From Yponomeuta sedellus (taxonomy: Eukaryota; Arthropoda; Insecta; Lepidoptera; Yponomeutidae): 64,000 bases of DNA. Position 1 is the first letter of the stretch. Every line of letters starts with the position of its first letter. Below, in pieces: positions 1-10,467 of this stretch. Location of the stretch: assembly GCA_934045075.1 (NCBI GenBank), contig OW203725.1:15870269-15934268 (forward strand), written 5' to 3'. The notes under the pieces were generated by a model. It did no database searches, was not told the origin of the DNA, and saw only the letters and a list, made by a program, of their open reading frames with translations. A program made the translations under genes and the position numbers.

Positions 1-974
1 CTCGGGTCTACTCGAGAAACGGCAACCGTTTTACCTAATAAATAATCGCGATTTGACCCGTTTAATATATAACTATTATGTTCTTCTTAGTAAATAATAA
101 TAATAATAGTTATGTTTAAAAAACTACTATTAACACCACTACTCTACTAAAGCAACACTTTTTAAAACTCATCAAAATGGAAAAATAGCATTAGTTTTTT
201 TTTATTAGCCAATATTATATAAAGTGCGAAAAGGGAGTTTCAATCTGATAGAAAGTTGTATCTACATCTAATAGGCTGTAGTGCCATTTACTTTCAATTC
301 TACCGATTGAAACTCCCTCATTGGAAACAATAATTGGAGTTAATAGTGATTTGATTTTTCACTGGTGCACTGTTAGCTAAAATATGGCTTTATTAAAACA
401 TAAATAAGCTAAGCCTTTCTCAACAAACTATTCAATTAGAAATAAGGATCATGTTAGAAATGTTGTTAGAGAGTTTCATACTGCATGAGAATGTTAAGGA
501 TATGGCATATTATTTTACAGAAATACAAACAATCAAATCATGTCTTGTGTACCACCAATAGCGGCAACTCAGGAGTTATTTTAGCCAAACTTTTGTACTT
601 CACACGGATGAATGATAAGATGTATGTAAACTGCACAAAATCAATACTGGAGAATATTTTTTTTTTCGCCAAATTTAATTGAGTTTTGATCAGTAATATT
701 TTAAAATAATATTTTAATGCTATTGATCTAAAAAATATTTAATCCCAGTCCCAGATTATATTCATATGGACACTTATCAAACAAATTTTTAATTCATATA
801 TAAGAAACAATTATTTAATATTGGGAATGCATCTTCTGCAACTGCTTCCCTCACAGTAACATTGCTTTATGCACATTTTTTTCATTGATACTGTTTACTA
901 GCTTCAGGACCATGATTTAGCTAGTAATAAAAAATATTATAATTATAACTAATTCATTAAAGTGATACACTTAC
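1..974. other. AT-rich stretch without a recognised exon
   Basis: This is intron or 3' flank of the TMEM268-like gene on the minus strand. I looked for a further minus-strand exon coding the family C-terminus and found none. The only structure seen is a small inverted repeat at 232-318, listed separately. Short open frames here look like chance. Confidence 0.5.
232..318. repeat. Small hairpin, MITE-like
   Basis: The motif AGGGAGTTTCAATC at 232-245 is repeated exactly as its reverse complement at 305-318, and part of the interior also pairs imperfectly. An 87-bp fold-back unit in an AT-rich intron is typical of a very small MITE. I could not define a target duplication, so the class is open. 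Confidence 0.4.
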
Positions 975-2166
975 CTGCCTCCGAGATAATCTTGTTGTTT
1001 GAGTCCCTTGTATAATGATGTCATCTGCAGAGACATCTAATTTTTGTTCCCATCCTGCCATGACCTCCCTTCCTTCTACACTATCAATGAATTGCTGAAT
1101 ATGTGCAACACATGGCCCTGAATCAAAATATATAAAACACAAGTTGACTTTGTGACAGGAAATTCTGCCTCTGTCATCCAATGCCAGGATTAACTTGTGT
1201 TTATTGAGCAACTTATTGACACTTGCGAGGCATTGCTCCATTCCCTTGGCTAGTCTCATCTTTATCCACATGCAGAGGAATATAGCGGCAGCGTTAAGTA
1301 TCAGCCAGAGAACTCCGAGTGAGAACAGAGTTAGGCCAGTGAGGCCAGAGACCAGCAGGGCAACGAGTCCCAGAAACGCAAGTGTTATCCAGCAAACTAG
1401 CACTCTCTTGTAGCAGATGTTGAAGAGGGTGAAGCGCGCATCATTGACCAACAGCTCCATTGCCTGCACATACTCTTCCACCGTGAGCTGAAAAGCAGAC
1501 AAAAGATATTTACAGCAAACACCAATGATACTACATGATACTGCAGGTTTTTCAAAGATAATGTTTAAACAATAAGTAACAGTCGAAACTGCTTTGAAAG
1601 CCATGTGGTGCCCAGGTACTTTTAAAATGTACACTAGCAATGAGATCTCACCGTTAATCCTTGAGCCATTAATTCTTCAGGTACCAACTCAGGACGAAAC
1701 CGCGCCGACGTGATCCAAGGCCACTTGCTGTTTACAGGCAGAAGTGTAACTATAATGTCACCATTTGCTGCAGACAATGTAAAGTATTAATTCAATATTC
1801 AACAGTAACTTCTTTTTTCTTCTATGAACTCTAAAACTTACAGAAGCCTTGCCTTACGTTGACGAATTCAACGTTTTTTGTAAGCCTGGGTGCAGTAGGC
1901 TCTGTGTGTTTGTCACTGCGCTCCAAATTGATTTGAACGGTCTCGGTTTTTAGCACGGCGGGTAAAGTTGCCGGCGACGAACTTGGGAGATTAGACGTGG
2001 ACGTGCAAGATGTCCCAGGTGACGATGAAACCTCCGGCAAGGGCACGTTATCCTGAAGTGATTCATCTTCAAACTTTACCCAACCTTTTCGAGTAGTGTC
2101 TTGATCGGAGGCAACATTTGCATCATTAACTTTATGAGGCACATTTTCCATTTCTTTGTCCCCCAT
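975..2166 (-). CDS. TMEM268-like two-pass membrane protein, 3' partial
   Basis: Three minus-strand exons are visible: 1842-2166 (start ATG at 2166), 1652-1767 and 975-1487, with donors GTAAGT, GTGAGA and GTAAGT and clean CAG acceptors. Phases agree and give 318 residues. Exon 1 codes an acidic, Ser/Pro-rich, probably disordered N-terminus. Exon 2 opens with NGDIIVTLLPVNSKW, which matches the conserved start of the TMEM268 (C9orf91, DUF4481) domain. Exon 3 holds two adjacent hydrophobic helices at about residues 177-196 and 199-221, then the family signature KVNLCFIYFDSGPCV. The last donor at 974 has no partner in the window, so the C-terminal part (about 100 residues in the human protein) must lie beyond the left edge. 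Human TMEM268 is a little-studied membrane protein; the function here is inferred only from family. Identity is fairly secure, the exact start slightly less so. Confidence 0.8.
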
Positions 2167-2384
2167 TGTAAATTAAAAGAAAACGAAAGCTGAGCTTTCT
2201 TCCTCAGAAAAATTGTTTCTTTCTACCCGAATACCGCCGCGGAGCGGAGGTGGAGCGGAGCCAACACAGAACAATATTACCAACCAATGGGCCAGCTTGA
2301 AAGTTTCTGACGTTTAAAATGTCAAAAAAGTCATTGGACATCACACTCCGATTCACGCAAGATCTCAGGATGTACATCAAAAGC

Positions 2385-2914
2385 GGGCTCTACACTCGCC
2401 ACTCGCTCGTGTGGACACGGCGCAAAAACTTACTACACTTGCAACCTTTCGCATTTACGTACGCGCATTTGACTAAAATGGATATGGAAGTTACTGTCGC
2501 TGCTGACATTGTGCGCTTTAGCGTATTACAATTTATTACAGATTTACAAAATCTGGCACTGGAATTTCAATGATTGCACTGATTCTCGTCCATGCATCGT
2601 GTATCTTATTTTTATGTCCTTCATGTTGGGCTTGCAAAAGCACGGGTTCTCCTTGATAGCACTCCAGGACCTCTAGTTCGCGATCGTTGCTCCACTGGGT
2701 GCCCATTTTAATGTCCGCTTCCTACTGCGTCTCACACACAACTGTCGTAAACAGAACACAGCGCGAGACCGCGAGTGTGGATGCGATAGCGTTCCCGATT
2801 CGCAAAACCATTGACGCGAACAAAAAATCGCCACCGGACGGGAACACCGCGAAGTACGGCCGCGATGCCGAGAAATCATCCACACCCGCGGTTCGCGGCG
2901 CGAGTGTAGAGCCC
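2385..2914. mobile_element. GC-rich element with short terminal inverted repeats
   Basis: GGGCTCTACACTCG at the left end is matched in reverse complement at the right end (2901-2914), bracketing about 530 bp richer in CpG than its surroundings. Open frames on both strands (2319-2573, 2673-2933, 2687-2962) cross the ends and resemble no family. I saw no clear target duplication, so it is a probable non-autonomous DNA transposon of unknown class. Confidence 0.4.
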
Positions 2915-3196
2915 CCATTAGAGCACAGAACAATGGGTAGGTATAATTATACTTTGCTTTAGGTCCTAACAGCTATGAAAAAAGGTGCATTTTATTATGA
3001 AAGCAAGCCGTTTTGCACAGTGATAGGTATAGTAGGGACAAAAATAAGCAATTTGACCCGCAGCAGCACAAGTTTCACCTCTTAGGGACAAAGAGGGCGC
3101 CACTTTGAAAAACACACAGAACATTAAAAAAAACACTCCTGTGAAGCTTGGTTGCCACTAGGTGGCCACTAGCTATGAGTCATGATATGACTCTTA

Positions 3197-4304
3197 GGCG
3201 TTGTCCTAATAGAACGCGAATGCGCGATCATCGTAAGTTCGCGCGAATTTTACTCGTACGAACGCGCGATCACACATATTGAACTCTAATAGGTGTCCTA
3301 ACCGACAATCGCACGACGCGGTCGCGCGATTCAAATATTTGAAACTGTATTCGCGCGAACTTAGCTCGTACGAACGCGCGATCAAACATATTGAATTTGA
3401 ATAGGTGTCCTAACTGACTATCGCACGACGCGGTCGCGCGACTCAAATGTTTAACCCTTTATAGGGCAAAAGCGAAATTATTATGGCGGCTGTAACCACC
3501 TGTCAAGGTTGATTATAAGGCTCATAATTCATGTGAGCTTGCATTGGTAGTCGACTTAATTGTTTAAATGAGTCTTCCCTGAACGGACGCAAGCAACAAG
3601 TGAAACCACCAAAGTGAAGTTAGTCACATGATCTTGGTAGGGTGTGACAAAGTGGTGGTTACGTTTGTGTCTTCCGTCTCAATAAGTGTTTACGACCAGG
3701 AGAAGTGATTATGTTTGATATATAATTAAACAATTTAGTGGTAAAATGTGATATTTACGTGTTTCAAGGTAAGTTAATAGATTATTTATTTATTTTCCTT
3801 GAATTTGGTATATAAATCATAATCTAAATCTGTATTTATGAAGTACAATAATGGTTTGAACTGAATAGGTAGTAGAAACTGGTTTTTAAGTTAGAATTGA
3901 TATAGCCGCCATACTAATTTCGCTTTTGCCTTATAAAGGGTTAAAACTCTATTCGCCCGAACTTAGTTCGTACGAACGCGCGATCAAACATATTGACGTC
4001 CATGGTTGTTGGTTTTGACCGTGCCACTGCCCTAGTCCACGGTCACGCTCGCTCCCGTCGTCAAATCGCGGGAGTGAGATTCGCGTAATCGCCCTCCGTC
4101 CTCCTCCTCCGACACTTTTTCCTCCTCTTGAAACCATCGTTAATATCAATGGATTCAAACACACTAACACAGTACACTTGGATCCCCTCCGCCATTGCAT
4201 TCGCCTATTCGCGTTCTATTAGGACACCCAGTTTTTGACGTCGCGCGAACACGCGATGGTCGCATCGCTCGCATCGCGCATTCGCGTTCTATTAGGACAA
4301 CGCC
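3197..4304. mobile_element. PIF/Harbinger-like MITE with TTA target duplication
   Basis: The ends are perfect inverted repeats of over 30 bp starting GGCGTTGTCCTAATAGAACG, flanked on both sides by TTA (3194-3196 and 4305-4307). A 3-bp TTA duplication is characteristic of PIF/Harbinger. Inside are about 110-bp direct repeats, at about 3241-3352 and 3353-3462 and again from about 3954, each containing CTCGTACGAACGCGCGATCA. No transposase frame is convincing, so it is non-autonomous. A second MITE sits inside it at 3455-3940. Confidence 0.75.
3455..3940. mobile_element. piggyBac-like MITE nested in the Harbinger-like MITE
   Basis: TTAA stands at 3451-3454 and again at 3941-3944. Between them the ends are inverted repeats of about 35 bp starting CCCTTTATAGGGCAAAAGCG, with one or two mismatches. 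TTAA duplication and CCC ends are diagnostic of the piggyBac superfamily. Removing the insert and one TTAA rejoins the internal repeat unit of the host element, so the order of insertion is clear. No transposase is present. Confidence 0.8.
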
Positions 4305-4578
4305 TTAAGTTCCGCCAAGTCGAGTGCGGCAAGTTGGTATTGCTTCATGAAGGAAGCTACTAACAAGCCTTCTGCCAACATCAGCCTCCCTTCACAACCA
4401 CGCACTGCGTACAGTTTACCAAACGGGACATAGATGTATGGGAAAATACTTTGAATTTACCACTTAAAATCCCATGTCCATCTTTTTGGGATGGACAAAG
4501 TCCTCCCAATCAACGTTTATGTCACGCGTGCATGGCATAGCGCACAGAATGAATGAACCAATCACAGTGAGGTACTCT

Positions 4579-4688
4579 GCAGCCTGGGTTGTACGAAGGC
4601 CCGAGTTTTGTGACGCTAATATGTTAGAATTAATTTACTGGAACATTTAAAACGCGCCACTCACTTGTCGTCGTACTACCCGGGCTGC
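4579..4688. mobile_element. Short MITE of the CTGGGTAGTACGA family
   Basis: The ends are imperfect inverted repeats of the form GCAGCCTGGGTTGTACGA and the reverse complement of GCAGCCCGGGTAGTACGA. Related copies lie at 34588-34724 and 45068-45193 and a half copy at about 35343. All are about 110-140 bp with no coding capacity. The superfamily is not determined. Confidence 0.55.
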
Positions 4689-5343
4689 ACATCTTGCACT
4701 CATTTCATTAAAAGACTAATCGAGAGACCTTGAGCCGTTTTTGAGTACCTACGAATTTTGTAGGAAGAAATATTTCCATGGATTTTATTTGGAGATAGGA
4801 AGAATCAAAAGGGCCATACTTATTTAGTCGGGGTTTAAACGCCATTTTTACTAAGGTTCGGCACAAACGAACTTTTGGCGCAAGGAGCTAGCTAAGCATT
4901 CCAATCGACTTCGTGGTCCTAACTATGGAGGGCCAGTTAGATAGAACAATGTGACAAAATAACGGTTACACCTCAATATTAACTATTACATAGCTGCATG
5001 GGTTTTCTGGTACTAACCAGAAGACCAAACTTCCAGAGTAAAGATAAACTTTAACTTTATATTATAGGAGTTTCTTGTAGCAATGTCAATAATGTCCTAC
5101 GCACTGCAGCGACCGAGTGGTCTCTTCACCTATCTAGTGTGAGTGAAAGAACTTCTTTCACACCCAAGTCCCTACTGCGCTGCATAAATCATCTCATTAT
5201 ACGTATATAGATGCAAAGGACAAAGATTTTTTTTCTTGATGCACGGCCCAAGCAAGACCAAAAGACTGTTCGAAAGGTTCAACATTATTTTTTAACAGTG
5301 GTAACAACGATAGGGTTCAATCTTCCTTTTAAGTTTACACCTC

Positions 5344-5570
5344 TATTAGAATGAATTCGCGGAGGAGGACGAATCAGTTGTTTGTTCAATGTATGACTTG
5401 ATCCGGATCCAAACTAGGACACTATGATATGGTAGGTACCTAACCAGACAAGTAATAAAAAATCTCAGACCGACTATTTTAAGTAATCGAAACACGTCGA
5501 CCCCCAAAATCGAACACATGACCTTTTGCTTGGTAATCAAATATGTTACCGCTAGACCAACGAGGCAGTC
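5344..5570 (-). repeat. tRNA-derived SINE, degraded
   Basis: Read on the minus strand the block begins GCCTCGTTGGTCTAGCGGTA, a polymerase III box A, and about 45 bp later has TGTTCGATTTTGG, a decayed box B. This is the usual head of a tRNA-related SINE. The anticodon region is not tRNA-like and there is no CCA-compatible stem, so it is not called as a tRNA gene. Confidence 0.5.
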
Positions 5571-5599
5571 CTTGCTACTTGCTGACAACTGTACTGTAG

Positions 5600-5700
5600 A
5601 TCCCTCTATCAGCGCCGCCGCGCCGCGCGCGCCGCGCCGCTACCTGCTCGTGAGCTGTTGCGACCTTCGCTGAGTCGTTGGACCGGTCCTCTCACTCGCA
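5600..5700 (+). promoter_or_regulatory. GC-rich upstream region of the SAPCD-like gene
   Basis: A run of GCC/CGC units at about 5610-5645 followed by CpG-rich sequence lies about 300 bp upstream of the chosen start codon, in otherwise AT-rich DNA. The position suits a promoter or 5' untranslated exon. No TATA box or initiator was recognised, so this is an inference from composition and location. Confidence 0.3.
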
Positions 5701-5941
5701 CTTGTGTGATGATTACGATTGCAAATTCACTCCCACAACCCAGCCGGTTTTGTTCAAACCAGCCACTACACATATATGAGCGCACCAACGGTCGGTCGGG
5801 GACCGAATGTATTCTTATTATGGTCCGCAATCCGGCCATACAAATAAAAAACAATAGTGTTGGAATAGTGCGAAAAAATGTAACTAAACTCGTGAACATT
5901 GATAGTTTGTGTATGTTGTAATTACTGCGGTGCCTAAAGAC

Positions 5942-7781
5942 ATGGAGTCCCTTCCGAAACAGTTTGTTTCAGCGATGAGGACACTCTTCGATATCATGGA
6001 CGATAAGCGCACGGGGTATGTGAGACTGACCGATATCGAAAACCGATGGCGCGACGACCGAACCCGAGGGCTGCCGCGGGGAGTCGTTGAGAGCCTGCAG
6101 AAGGTGGCTTCCCATGACGGATTGCTCACGTTTGACAGATTTTGCACTGGACTAAAAATATGTCTGTTGCGAAACCAAGTTGATAGCAAAATCGACACAC
6201 TGAGCGATGACATTGGTAAGACCCACACAACTATGTCAGTACAGACACATCGACCACCTTCAGCTCCAATTTTGGATGTCAACGACACCCACAGCCGTGA
6301 TAGAAACTGGGCCAATATGACAGCTTCGGCGAACATCACGCAACACAGAACCATCAGCATGCCCCTATTGATTCCACATAATGAGGCACAAGTCCAAGAC
6401 GTTCACTGCAACATGGGTTCCTCGCCACCGTCTAAACCAGACAATTTGAATGGAATATACAGTCAGGGTCCCCCGAAACCTCCGAGATTAGAGAAACCTC
6501 TTGCAGACCGAAAGGAACTCTCGCGATCCATTAGCAAATCTGAGGAAGACACTTTTGAAAGCGAGCACATTGAAGATGTCAAACACGAGATATTACGAGT
6601 GGTCGAAAATCACAGTAGGGAGCTCGGTGACGGGCGCCCAAATACGGAGTCTTCACAAATGGCAGTGCGCAGAGCTCGTCGCCGCGAGCCCCGTCGTCAC
6701 ACGCTACATAATGGCGTAGACTACAATCTGTTGAAACGTATGAAACAAATCGAGCAAGAGAAAGACCTGCTACTGCAGGGCCTGGCTTCCATCGAGGAGG
6801 CGCGAGAATGGTATCTGAAGCAGCTGGCTGAGGTACAGGAGAAAATGCGCTATGCTGGTAGAATGGGCGCTTATGTGGTAAGGCGATATAACCCTTCAAG
6901 TTTTTATCGGAACCACATCGGAACTATGACAAGTAAACTTTTCCCGAGTCCCTTGCCAAATATCAGTAACGCGAAAAATCTATCGATTTGGTGCGAGTAG
7001 AAAGACGCGTCACGATCAAAACTTTTCAGGAGCCGTGGAGTGAGGCGCAGCAGGAGCGGTTAGAGCTTCTGCGAGCGCGGGTGCTGGAACTGAACCGTCA
7101 GTTGAGCGCGCTGGCGGCGGGTTGGCGCCGCGGGCCGCTGTCTCTGCATATGAACCTGGCACTCCCCGCGCCACCCGTAGCCGTCGCCAGCGCAGAGCCG
7201 AGCCGGGCTGCCGTACTACGGACGCAGAACCGGATGCTGGTCGAGGTATAACACCTAACCACAACTAACACCTTGTTACCAGCTATATCGATAGTATATA
7301 TCAGCGTGCACCATAGATTTCTGTATCAACTCAGCACGAGTATCGAGTCCATACGCGAAAGTTTCTGGCTAGATAGACGTTGCATTGTTAGAAACTGGTA
7401 ATGTAAATAAAATAAATAAAAGTTCGTGTAACATGCCATGGGGGTGATTCGGGTAGAGGTGCTCTAGGGGTAATCACCCCGTGAGACACCCTGTAAAGAC
7501 TTAGCACGCATTGCAAAAAAAACGCCGCTTTTTATTTAAAATTAAAATTTTATTTTTTGACCGATTTTAAATCGCGTACCTGGGAACTTTGCTGTGAAAA
7601 ATTGTAATGCGTTCTAAGACTTACAATTTGTTTTAAAAATGTAACTGATTCTGGTTTTTTTTTCCAGGAAGTCAATAAAAAGAATGAGCGGATATCTGTT
7701 TTGGAAAGAGAGAAATCATCTTTAATCAGGGAATTACTGCTACAAAGGAATCGTGCCAAAGCAATTGACAATCACAATTAG
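5942..7781 (+). CDS. Suppressor-APC-domain protein (SAPCD1/SAPCD2-like)
   Basis: Three plus-strand exons, 5942-6877, 7030-7245 and 7668-7781, all join in phase 0 with donors GTAAGG and GTATAA and polypyrimidine-CAG acceptors, giving 421 residues. Residues 1-80 (starting MESLPKQFVSAMRTLFDIMD) match the suppressor APC domain of SAPCD2, including the GYV and LPRG motifs and the LTFDRF block. The middle (about 80-250) is Pro/Ser-rich and basic. Residues about 255-345 and 385-411 are heptad-rich and should form coiled coils; the final exon is mostly LxxE heptads and ends in a short polar tail. The ATG at 5942 was chosen because the preceding bases suit initiation and the domain starts there; an in-frame ATG at 5909 is possible. 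In vertebrates SAPCD2 affects cell polarity and spindle orientation through LGN; that role is only suggested here. It is convergent with mRpS18B. Confidence 0.85.
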
Positions 7782-8700
7782 AAGTATTTTTAATGTTATT
7801 TCTGATTCTCTATCTGGTTATGGTATCAGATGAGTCGGATTGTTATGATAAAAAGAGATAGCTAATACTTTATAGGACATAAAAAATGGAAATTACACAT
7901 AATATAATCTGAAAATAGTAATCTGAGAGTACAGACAGCGGCCTTATCACTAAAAGTTATAAGGCCTCTTAGATTTGTTATAGTTTTGCTTCACAATGGA
8001 GAGGCAGTACACCACTCTACACACCAAACTCAAAATCACCCATTTATAAATCGAGATTAGGAGTTCTGAACATGAAATCTTAACTTTGTAAAGATAGATA
8101 ATACTTTCAAATGAAATCAACTGCAAAGGTAAGTTACTAATCAATTACATATAAGTTTTGGTGATGGATTGCTAGCAGGAAAATATTGTGAGACATTGTG
8201 TTTTTTTAATTGCATATGAAGTTTGTGTTACAGTTTATGAGTTCTTTAGTTCAAAAGCTAGAATTTTCTTAATATTAACAGGCCAATAGGTCTACTTTTT
8301 TCTAGGAAAAATGGTCTTGAGGCAGACGGAACAGTGGTCTTGAGGGAGACAGACAAAAATCCAAGTCTTGTTTTTCCTTTTGAGGTAAAGGACCGTAAAG
8401 AGATAGAGACTCATCTGATAAAATGACAAGTGATTGTAAGGACCATTAAAAATGGCAAATAATGAAATTTTGGATGAAATACAATTTTCTTTTGTGTAGT
8501 AGCCATGTGACATACAATTAGGTATGCCATAATTTATTTATTGAATATTATCTTAATCTTCCAATCAATTTACATGGATGTGGAATTTAAATCAGGTGCC
8601 ATTATTATCTTTATGCATAAAATTTTATTTTTATTTAAGTGAAATAAATTATATCTGACTAACTATAATGCTTTATTGTTTTTTTATTATGGTATATTGT
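7782..8700. other. Intergenic spacer between convergent genes
   Basis: This AT-rich interval separates the stop codons of the SAPCD-like gene and mRpS18B. Both 3' untranslated regions must lie here. AATAAA in minus-strand sense near 8672-8677 fits the polyadenylation signal of mRpS18B. No other feature is recognised. Confidence 0.5.
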
Positions 8701-9514
8701 TCATACTTTACTCTCAGTCTTAATGCAACTAGTATACAATGAATAATCATACTTTCTGAATGGCACATCATATGTTAGATAGCCTTGATCCCAAGCCCTT
8801 GTTATCGCTACCAGCAACTCCTTGTGTTTCTTCTGACAAAGGCCAGTTTTGAATGCATCCAGAATCTATAAAAATAAACAAAATGTTACTTACACTTGTA
8901 GTATTTTTTAAATTACAGAAGATCAAGTAACCTTCCAGAAGAGTGCTGGCTGACCCAAACCTCTAAATTTTTGCTGTTAAAACAATGTTGCAACCCATAA
9001 TATAATAGAATGATAACTTTACCCACCAACCTATGTTAAGCAGATAAATTTAAAGAGGATTCTAATACCTGGTTATAGTATATGATTAAAGTACCTGGCC
9101 TGTGTGGTCTGAAATGAACTGCTCAAGTAATGCAGTGTTTTGGTGATGCAGTATCAAGTATTCATCTCGACAAATAGGACACGGATTGCCGGTCGCTATC
9201 ATTCCGTTCCTAACGCATGATCGTCTGGTCTTCCTGGGTGCAAACACGCCTTTATGGTTTCGACGATACAAAGTCCAGACCGGTTTTCCTCCGTACGTTG
9301 TGGCATAAGCTTTACTCTGCATATATCTCAGGCTTGTTTCCAGCGGTATAACCTTGGTGCGGTCCTTGGCAGGGTCGATAGGACTCAAACTTTCAGCATC
9401 ACCGGTCCCCTCTCCTTCTTGGACCAGGTCACTTAACAATCTAACTCCAGGGAACAAATCTCTTCGCACTAATCTAGAGAATAATAACGATCGCCAATTC
9501 ACAGCCAAAGACAT
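8701..9514 (-). CDS. mRpS18B: Mitochondrial small-subunit ribosomal protein bS18m (mRpS18B)
   Basis: Two minus-strand exons, 9095-9514 and 8701-8865, joined in phase 0 (donor GTACTT, acceptor TTTATAG), encode 194 residues. The N-terminus (about residues 1-30) is Arg/Leu-rich without acidic residues, as expected for a mitochondrial import signal. The S18 domain runs from about residue 70: GGKPVWTLYRRNHKG, then Cys100 and NPCPICRDE with Cys112 and Cys115, consistent with the metal-binding cysteines of mitochondrial S18B, then LLEQFISDHTGQ at the exon junction. Exon 2 continues with the family block GLCQKKHKELLVAI and ends shortly after YDVPFRKYDYS. Length agrees with insect orthologues. The protein belongs to the mitochondrial 28S subunit. 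The frame is intact and I see nothing to suggest decay. Confidence 0.95.
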
Positions 9515-10208
9515 AATTACAGAAAGAGGAAAGTAAGTTTTAGTAGGTACCTACGTAGGTATTGTATTAGAGTGTAATCAAAGAGAGTGTAATTTTAGGT
9601 TACTGCACAAATTAACATAATTGCACAGAAGAACTGCAAATACACAGGTGATACCAACAATTGTTCGCTTAATCTGTGATTTTATAATATAAAGCCCGCA
9701 GTACACAATGGCCCATAATGGCCCACTGCTCGCCATTACCGTAATGAGGCGTTTTCAAAAAAATAAACTAGTTCCACAACACTTACTAGATGGCGTGAAA
9801 GTCACAAAAATTTATGTGTCACTTTTATGTGTAACATTTTATGTAAAAAGGATGCCAAAACACAAGCTCATGATATGATATGCGTACAGTTTAAAAAGTT
9901 ATCAGAACTCATGATGAGCCAAGCCTCAACTCTACAAGGCCTAACTAAACAAGCCCTAATGTTACATAAATTAGGATTACATAATTAATGTTACATAATT
10001 TTATTATCATTTTATTACCTTAGCATAATAATATGATTGGCCCTTACGCGGCCGTCGCACAGATTCTCCTATGGTCTTAATTAAGGAAAGAAATTGGGTA
10101 TTGTAAAACGGCCAAGTCCTATTTTTTACCATGTATGATTGGTAAAATTAGGGCTTGTCTTGTTATACTTCACATGAAATGTTTTTTTGGGATTTTTTTT
10201 GTAGGATG
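9515..10208. other. Upstream flank of mRpS18B with a transposon-end fragment
   Basis: At about 9692-9745 lies a copy of the GC-rich terminus AAAGCCCGCAGTACACAATG followed by GGCCCA repeats. The same terminus bounds the elements at 18.7-24.5 kb. Here it occurs without a visible partner, so it is a fragment. The rest is AT-rich with no recognised gene. The mRpS18B promoter must lie near 9515-9650 but no motif was identified. Confidence 0.45.
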
Positions 10209-10392
10209 TGAAAACGACGGAAATATGGACTGTATGAATGCTAATGAAAACGTAGAAATCCTCGTAATATTATGATTTAATTAAAAGAAAACATGGGCAG
10301 AACCGCTAACTACTTGACAACTAAAAAATATTTCAAAACAAAATCCACTGACATAATTAATTCTTTTTTAAAATCGATATAAAAACCAAACA
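10209..10392 (-). repeat. 3' LTR of the BEL/Pao element
   Basis: It matches 18184-18372 at nearly every base over about 180 bp. By eye I count about four substitutions plus one small indel. It starts TGAAAACGACGG in plus sense. The exact inner border is uncertain by a few bases because the two copies differ just after AAAACCAAA. Confidence 0.8.
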
Positions 10393-10467
10393 GTGAGGAG
10401 TTCGCCACATCCTGCCCCTCGTGCAGCAATGCACCAACTGGTTTAACTAGCCAAGGTCAAACAAACC

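Noticed and set aside
2319..2962. Small plus- or minus-strand genes between the TMEM268-like gene and the MITE
   Set aside because: The open frames cross the ends of an inverted-repeat element, have no recognisable domain and lack splice or start context.
3949..4200. Minus-strand 83-codon frame in the Harbinger-like MITE
   Set aside because: Low-complexity Gly/Arg content and no match to a Harbinger protein; probably chance in a CpG-rich tract.
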